DNA of 7,550 bases from Candidatus Aminicenantota bacterium (GTDB lineage: Bacteria > Acidobacteriota > Aminicenantia > Aminicenantales > Aminicenantaceae): the NCBI GenBank assembly GCA_030617525.1, contig JAUWVG010000096.1, positions 1 to 7,550 on the forward strand, given 5' to 3'. Below, in pieces: positions 5,761 through 7,550 of this stretch. The notes below the pieces were generated by a model, which saw only the letters and a program-made list of their open reading frames with translations, did no database searches and was not told where the DNA came from. Positions within the stretch are counted from its first letter, which is position 1, and each line of letters starts with the position of its first letter. The position numbers and the translations under genes are program-made.

Positions 5761-6222
5761 TTATTCGGTGCTTACGGTAGAAGTGAAAAGAAAATTTCGG
5801 TAGTGTCGAATCACTTCATGAATGAAATCCTCCTGAGAGATATCCATCACGGCGGGAGGAGCAGCCTCCTCCATAAAAAGACATTCATTCACCTCCACTA
5901 TTCCCTTTTTGGTTTTTCTCCCTCCAACTCTGGACTTTAATTCAAGTTGGATGGAATTTTTTGGCAGAAAAACTATGTATTGAAATTGACTGATGCTAGA
6001 CTTCACAAAATTCGTCTGGAAAGAGATGGAATAGCCCTTGATACTCTGGATTTTCGCACCTACTTTGTAAAAATTCAGCTCTTCTTTTAACTGTTCAAAA
6101 CCAGGTTCGGCAATAAATTCGCAAAAATTATCAAATTTCTCGCGTGCTTCACGGATACTGGATGCCAGAATTTGGTTGTCTTCAAAACATTTGGCAAGCA
6201 CTTCCTTCCAGTTATTCCCCAT
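5761..6222 (-). CDS. Hypothetical protein, unrecognised family
   Basis: 153-residue protein I do not recognise. It has no signal peptide and no clear membrane segment. Residues 1-50 are predicted mostly helical and acidic (WKEVLAKCFEDNQILASSIREAREKF). Residues 52-115 look like alternating strands (KVGAKIQSIKGYSISFQT, QYIVFLPKNSIQLELKSRVGG, KGIVEVNE). The tail has a short Ala/Pro turn (EEAAPPAVMD) and a final helix (EDFIHEVIRHYRNFLF). This suggests a small soluble alpha/beta cytosolic protein. The ATG at 6220-6222 is chosen because GAGGAG lies six bases upstream and a strong promoter ends 29 bases upstream. The longer frame, opening with TTG at 6279, starts inside the promoter. It appears to be a single-gene unit between pgeF and the flavodiiron gene, on the same strand as both. 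Confidence 0.8.
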   Translation of the reverse strand: MGNNWKEVLAKCFEDNQILASSIREAREKFDNFCEFIAEPGFEQLKEELNFYKVGAKIQSIKGYSISFQTNFVKSSISQFQYIVFLPKNSIQLELKSRVGGRKTKKGIVEVNECLFMEEAAPPAVMDISQEDFIHEVIRHYRNFLFTSTVSTE

Positions 6223-6228
6223 TAGATT

Positions 6229-6234
6229 CTCCTC
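6229..6234 (-). promoter_or_regulatory. Ribosome-binding site fixing the start of the hypothetical gene
   Basis: GAGGAG on the minus strand sits six bases before the ATG at 6222, ideal spacing. It rules out the longer reading frame that begins at a TTG further upstream. Confidence 0.85.
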
Positions 6235-6250
6235 TAAAAGTTTGTTCGCT

Positions 6251-6279
6251 ATATTATCACAATCTCCTTGTCTTGCCAA
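6251..6279 (-). promoter_or_regulatory. Strong sigma-70 promoter of the hypothetical gene
   Basis: On the minus strand TTGGCA (6279-6274) and TAATAT (6256-6251) are separated by 17 bases. An extended -10 TG (TGATAATAT) precedes the hexamer. The predicted start near 6244 gives a leader of about 22 bases with the GAGGAG site in it. The left end of the long inverted repeat lies about 20 bases upstream of the -35 box. Confidence 0.7.
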
Positions 6280-6287
6280 AACCCATT

Positions 6288-6369
6288 TTCATACGGTAAG
6301 CATCTCCAATTCCGTGATATGAAGAATGAGTTCTGTAAAAATATCACGAAAATAGAGATGCTTCATACG
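6288..6369. repeat. Long inverted repeat flanked by 8-bp direct repeats (possible MITE-like element)
   Basis: AAGCATCTC (6298-6306) pairs with GAGATGCTT (6355-6363), and CGTGATAT (6313-6320) pairs with ATATCACG (6341-6348). The six-base stretches between them are symmetrical and half complementary, giving a 23-bp arm with three mismatches around a 20-base centre. The centre can form a further small stem (AGAA 6323-6326 with TTCT 6331-6334). The octamer TTCATACG occurs on both sides (6288-6295 and 6362-6369), like a target-site duplication, though the right copy overlaps the inverted repeat by two bases. No T-run follows on either strand, so it is not a canonical terminator for the flavodiiron gene. 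Confidence 0.65.
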
Positions 6370-6420
6370 TCGACGCCTCGCATCTGTGGCGCCCTCGTGA
6401 ATAATTCAGGTTAGATATAA

Positions 6421-7550
6421 TTAGACAGAATCTTTTTTAATCTGTTCCGCAAAATTCCGTCCAAACGCCTCGGCCTTTTTGATATCTCCATCAGATGGAC
6501 TACCTATAAATTCCAAGACATCTAACAGCTCCCATTTTAAAGGCTCGATAATGCTTTTTAATCCTCTCAGGGCTCCCCCACTCCACCCATAGCTGCCAAA
6601 ATAAGCTGCCTTTTTATTTTTTATATGCTTATGAGCCGCCATTTTCAACACATCCGAGACCGGAGGGAAAAGGGAGACTTCATAAGTGGGAGCGCCGATC
6701 ATCACGCCTTGTTTTGTCCACAATGAAGGGAGAATATAGCTGGAATGTGTGCGTGCGGCATCAAATATCTCAAAAGGAATTCCTGTCTGAGATATCCCGT
6801 GGGCCACAGCGTTCATCACAACTTCGGTATTTCCATACATCGATCCGTACAAAAGAGTGACTCCGGGTTCTGTTTTTCCCGACGCATACTCGGCCCATTT
6901 TTTGTAGAGGTCAATGATGAGCTCTGGTTCTTTTCTCCAAATCAGTCCATGTGACGGGGCTATGATGTCCACAGGAAGATCTTTCAGTTTGTCTATAGCA
7001 GATAGAACCCGTACGCTGAAATTTGCAACGATATTGACATAATACCGTAAAGACTCTTTTTTATAGAACTCAAAGTCCCGGCATTCGTCATCAAAAATGC
7101 CACCCCTTAAAGCTCCATAGCCGCCAAAGGCATCACAGGAAAACAAGATGTTTTGATCCACATCGTATGTCATGATGGTCTCTGGCCAATGAACGAATGG
7201 AGTCGACATGAATTTCAGGGTCCTTCGGCCAAGAGAAAGGGTGTCTCCATCTTTGACCACTTTGACATTGTCCGTAATGGAATAAAATGTTTCCAGCATT
7301 TCCCTTGTTTTTTCAGAGCCAAGGATCGTCACATCAGGAGCAATGCGCAGCAGTGTCCTCATCAAACCGGAATGGTCGGGCTCCATGTGATTTACGATGA
7401 TATAATCTATCTTTGTGATATCGGTTAACTCATCGATTTGAGCGATATACTCATCCCCTTTGAAGGCTTTTGTCAAATCGATAACCGCCTTTTTTTCATC
7501 GTTGATAAAATAAGAGTTATAAGAAACTCCGGCCTGAGCGATGGGCCACA
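6421..7550 (-). CDS. Flavodiiron protein (FprA family, rubredoxin:oxygen/NO oxidoreductase), N-terminus cut by window edge
   Basis: 375 residues are visible; the frame runs off the right edge and probably lacks only about 20 N-terminal residues of a roughly 395-residue class A flavodiiron protein. The N-terminal beta-lactamase-like domain keeps every di-iron ligand: NHMEPDHSG (H-x-E-x-D-H), His in FVHWPET, Asp in SCDAFGGYG, and His in PSHGLIW. The C-terminal flavodoxin domain binds FMN through YGSMYGNTE, with GAPTYEVSLFPP and SYGWSGGA completing the site. There is no fused rubredoxin, so electrons must come from a separate partner. Such enzymes reduce O2 to water and/or NO to N2O in the cytoplasm of anaerobes. 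A TTG at 7476 is internal, because the frame upstream reads AQAGVSYNSYFINDEKKAVID, matching the family. The stop at 6421 is followed by a 200-bp gap with the long inverted repeat. Confidence 0.96.
   Translation of the reverse strand, partial: WPIAQAGVSYNSYFINDEKKAVIDLTKAFKGDEYIAQIDELTDITKIDYIIVNHMEPDHSGLMRTLLRIAPDVTILGSEKTREMLETFYSITDNVKVVKDGDTLSLGRRTLKFMSTPFVHWPETIMTYDVDQNILFSCDAFGGYGALRGGIFDDECRDFEFYKKESLRYYVNIVANFSVRVLSAIDKLKDLPVDIIAPSHGLIWRKEPELIIDLYKKWAEYASGKTEPGVTLLYGSMYGNTEVVMNAVAHGISQTGIPFEIFDAARTHSSYILPSLWTKQGVMIGAPTYEVSLFPPVSDVLKMAAHKHIKNKKAAYFGSYGWSGGALRGLKSIIEPLKWELLDVLEFIGSPSDGDIKKAEAFGRNFAEQIKKDSV

Noticed and set aside
6223..6279. TTG start at 6279 giving a 172-residue version of the hypothetical protein
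   Set aside because: The extra codons overlap the predicted promoter, and the ATG at 6222 has an ideal GAGGAG site.
6298..6363. Long inverted repeat considered as an intrinsic terminator of the flavodiiron gene
   Set aside because: No T-run follows the stem on the minus strand, and the stem is interrupted and has a long centre; a rho-independent terminator is unlikely.
6745..7428. Plus-strand frames 6745-6954 and 7153-7428
   Set aside because: Antisense to the flavodiiron gene, which keeps all metal and FMN motifs; the products resemble nothing.
7474..7476. TTG as start of the flavodiiron gene
   Set aside because: The frame is open upstream to the window edge and encodes conserved FprA sequence (GVSYNSYFINDEKKAVID), so the gene begins outside the window.

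Overview
The window carries one complete heat-shock chaperonin operon, a tightly packed cluster of purine and housekeeping genes, one unrecognised small gene, and most of a flavodiiron oxygen/NO reductase gene. All genes lie on the minus strand except a plus-strand C-terminal stub at the left edge. Gene content suggests an anaerobic or microaerophilic bacterium of moderate GC. The evidence is CIRCE/HrcA-type control of groESL, a flavodiiron protein of the rubredoxin:oxygen oxidoreductase type, a stand-alone Fis-type HTH protein, and intergenic arrays of GGATTC/GGGTTC-type repeats. A member of the Desulfobacterota (former Deltaproteobacteria) fits best, but this is an inference from content, not a proven assignment.

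Layout, left to right. Bases 2-106 are the 3' end of a plus-strand gene. It converges on groEL across a strong bidirectional terminator (about 123-157). groEL (177-1799) and groES (1820-2107) form an operon read leftwards. Its control region (2108-2241) has a consensus sigma-70 promoter, a near-perfect CIRCE operator upstream of that promoter, and a second, degenerate CIRCE-like palindrome overlapping the -10 box and start site. The second palindrome is the most interesting regulatory signal here. Bases 2242-4761 hold purC, a PHP-domain phosphoesterase gene, cvpA and a small Fis-type HTH gene. They are read leftwards with overlaps or no gap, so they almost certainly form one translationally coupled operon that runs up to the groESL promoter with no recognisable intrinsic terminator in between.

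Bases 4762-4966 form an intergenic region with two oppositely oriented arrays of an 8-bp degenerate repeat that can fold into a long imperfect hairpin. They are followed by pgeF (4967-5671), a gene for an unrecognised 153-residue protein (5761-6222) with a very good promoter and ribosome-binding site, and a 200-bp intergenic region. That region contains a near-perfect long inverted repeat flanked by an 8-bp direct repeat, resembling a small mobile element. The right edge (6421-7550) is a flavodiiron protein gene missing only its N-terminal codons.

Functionally, PurC makes SAICAR in de novo purine synthesis, PgeF-type proteins act on purine nucleosides (and have been linked to peptidoglycan editing), TrpH/YciV-type PHP proteins hydrolyse nucleotides, and cvpA is linked to purF in enterobacteria. 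The middle of the window therefore has a loose purine theme. GroESL and the flavodiiron protein are stress functions (protein folding; O2/NO detoxification). No rRNA, tRNA, CRISPR array, complete insertion sequence or phage gene was seen.
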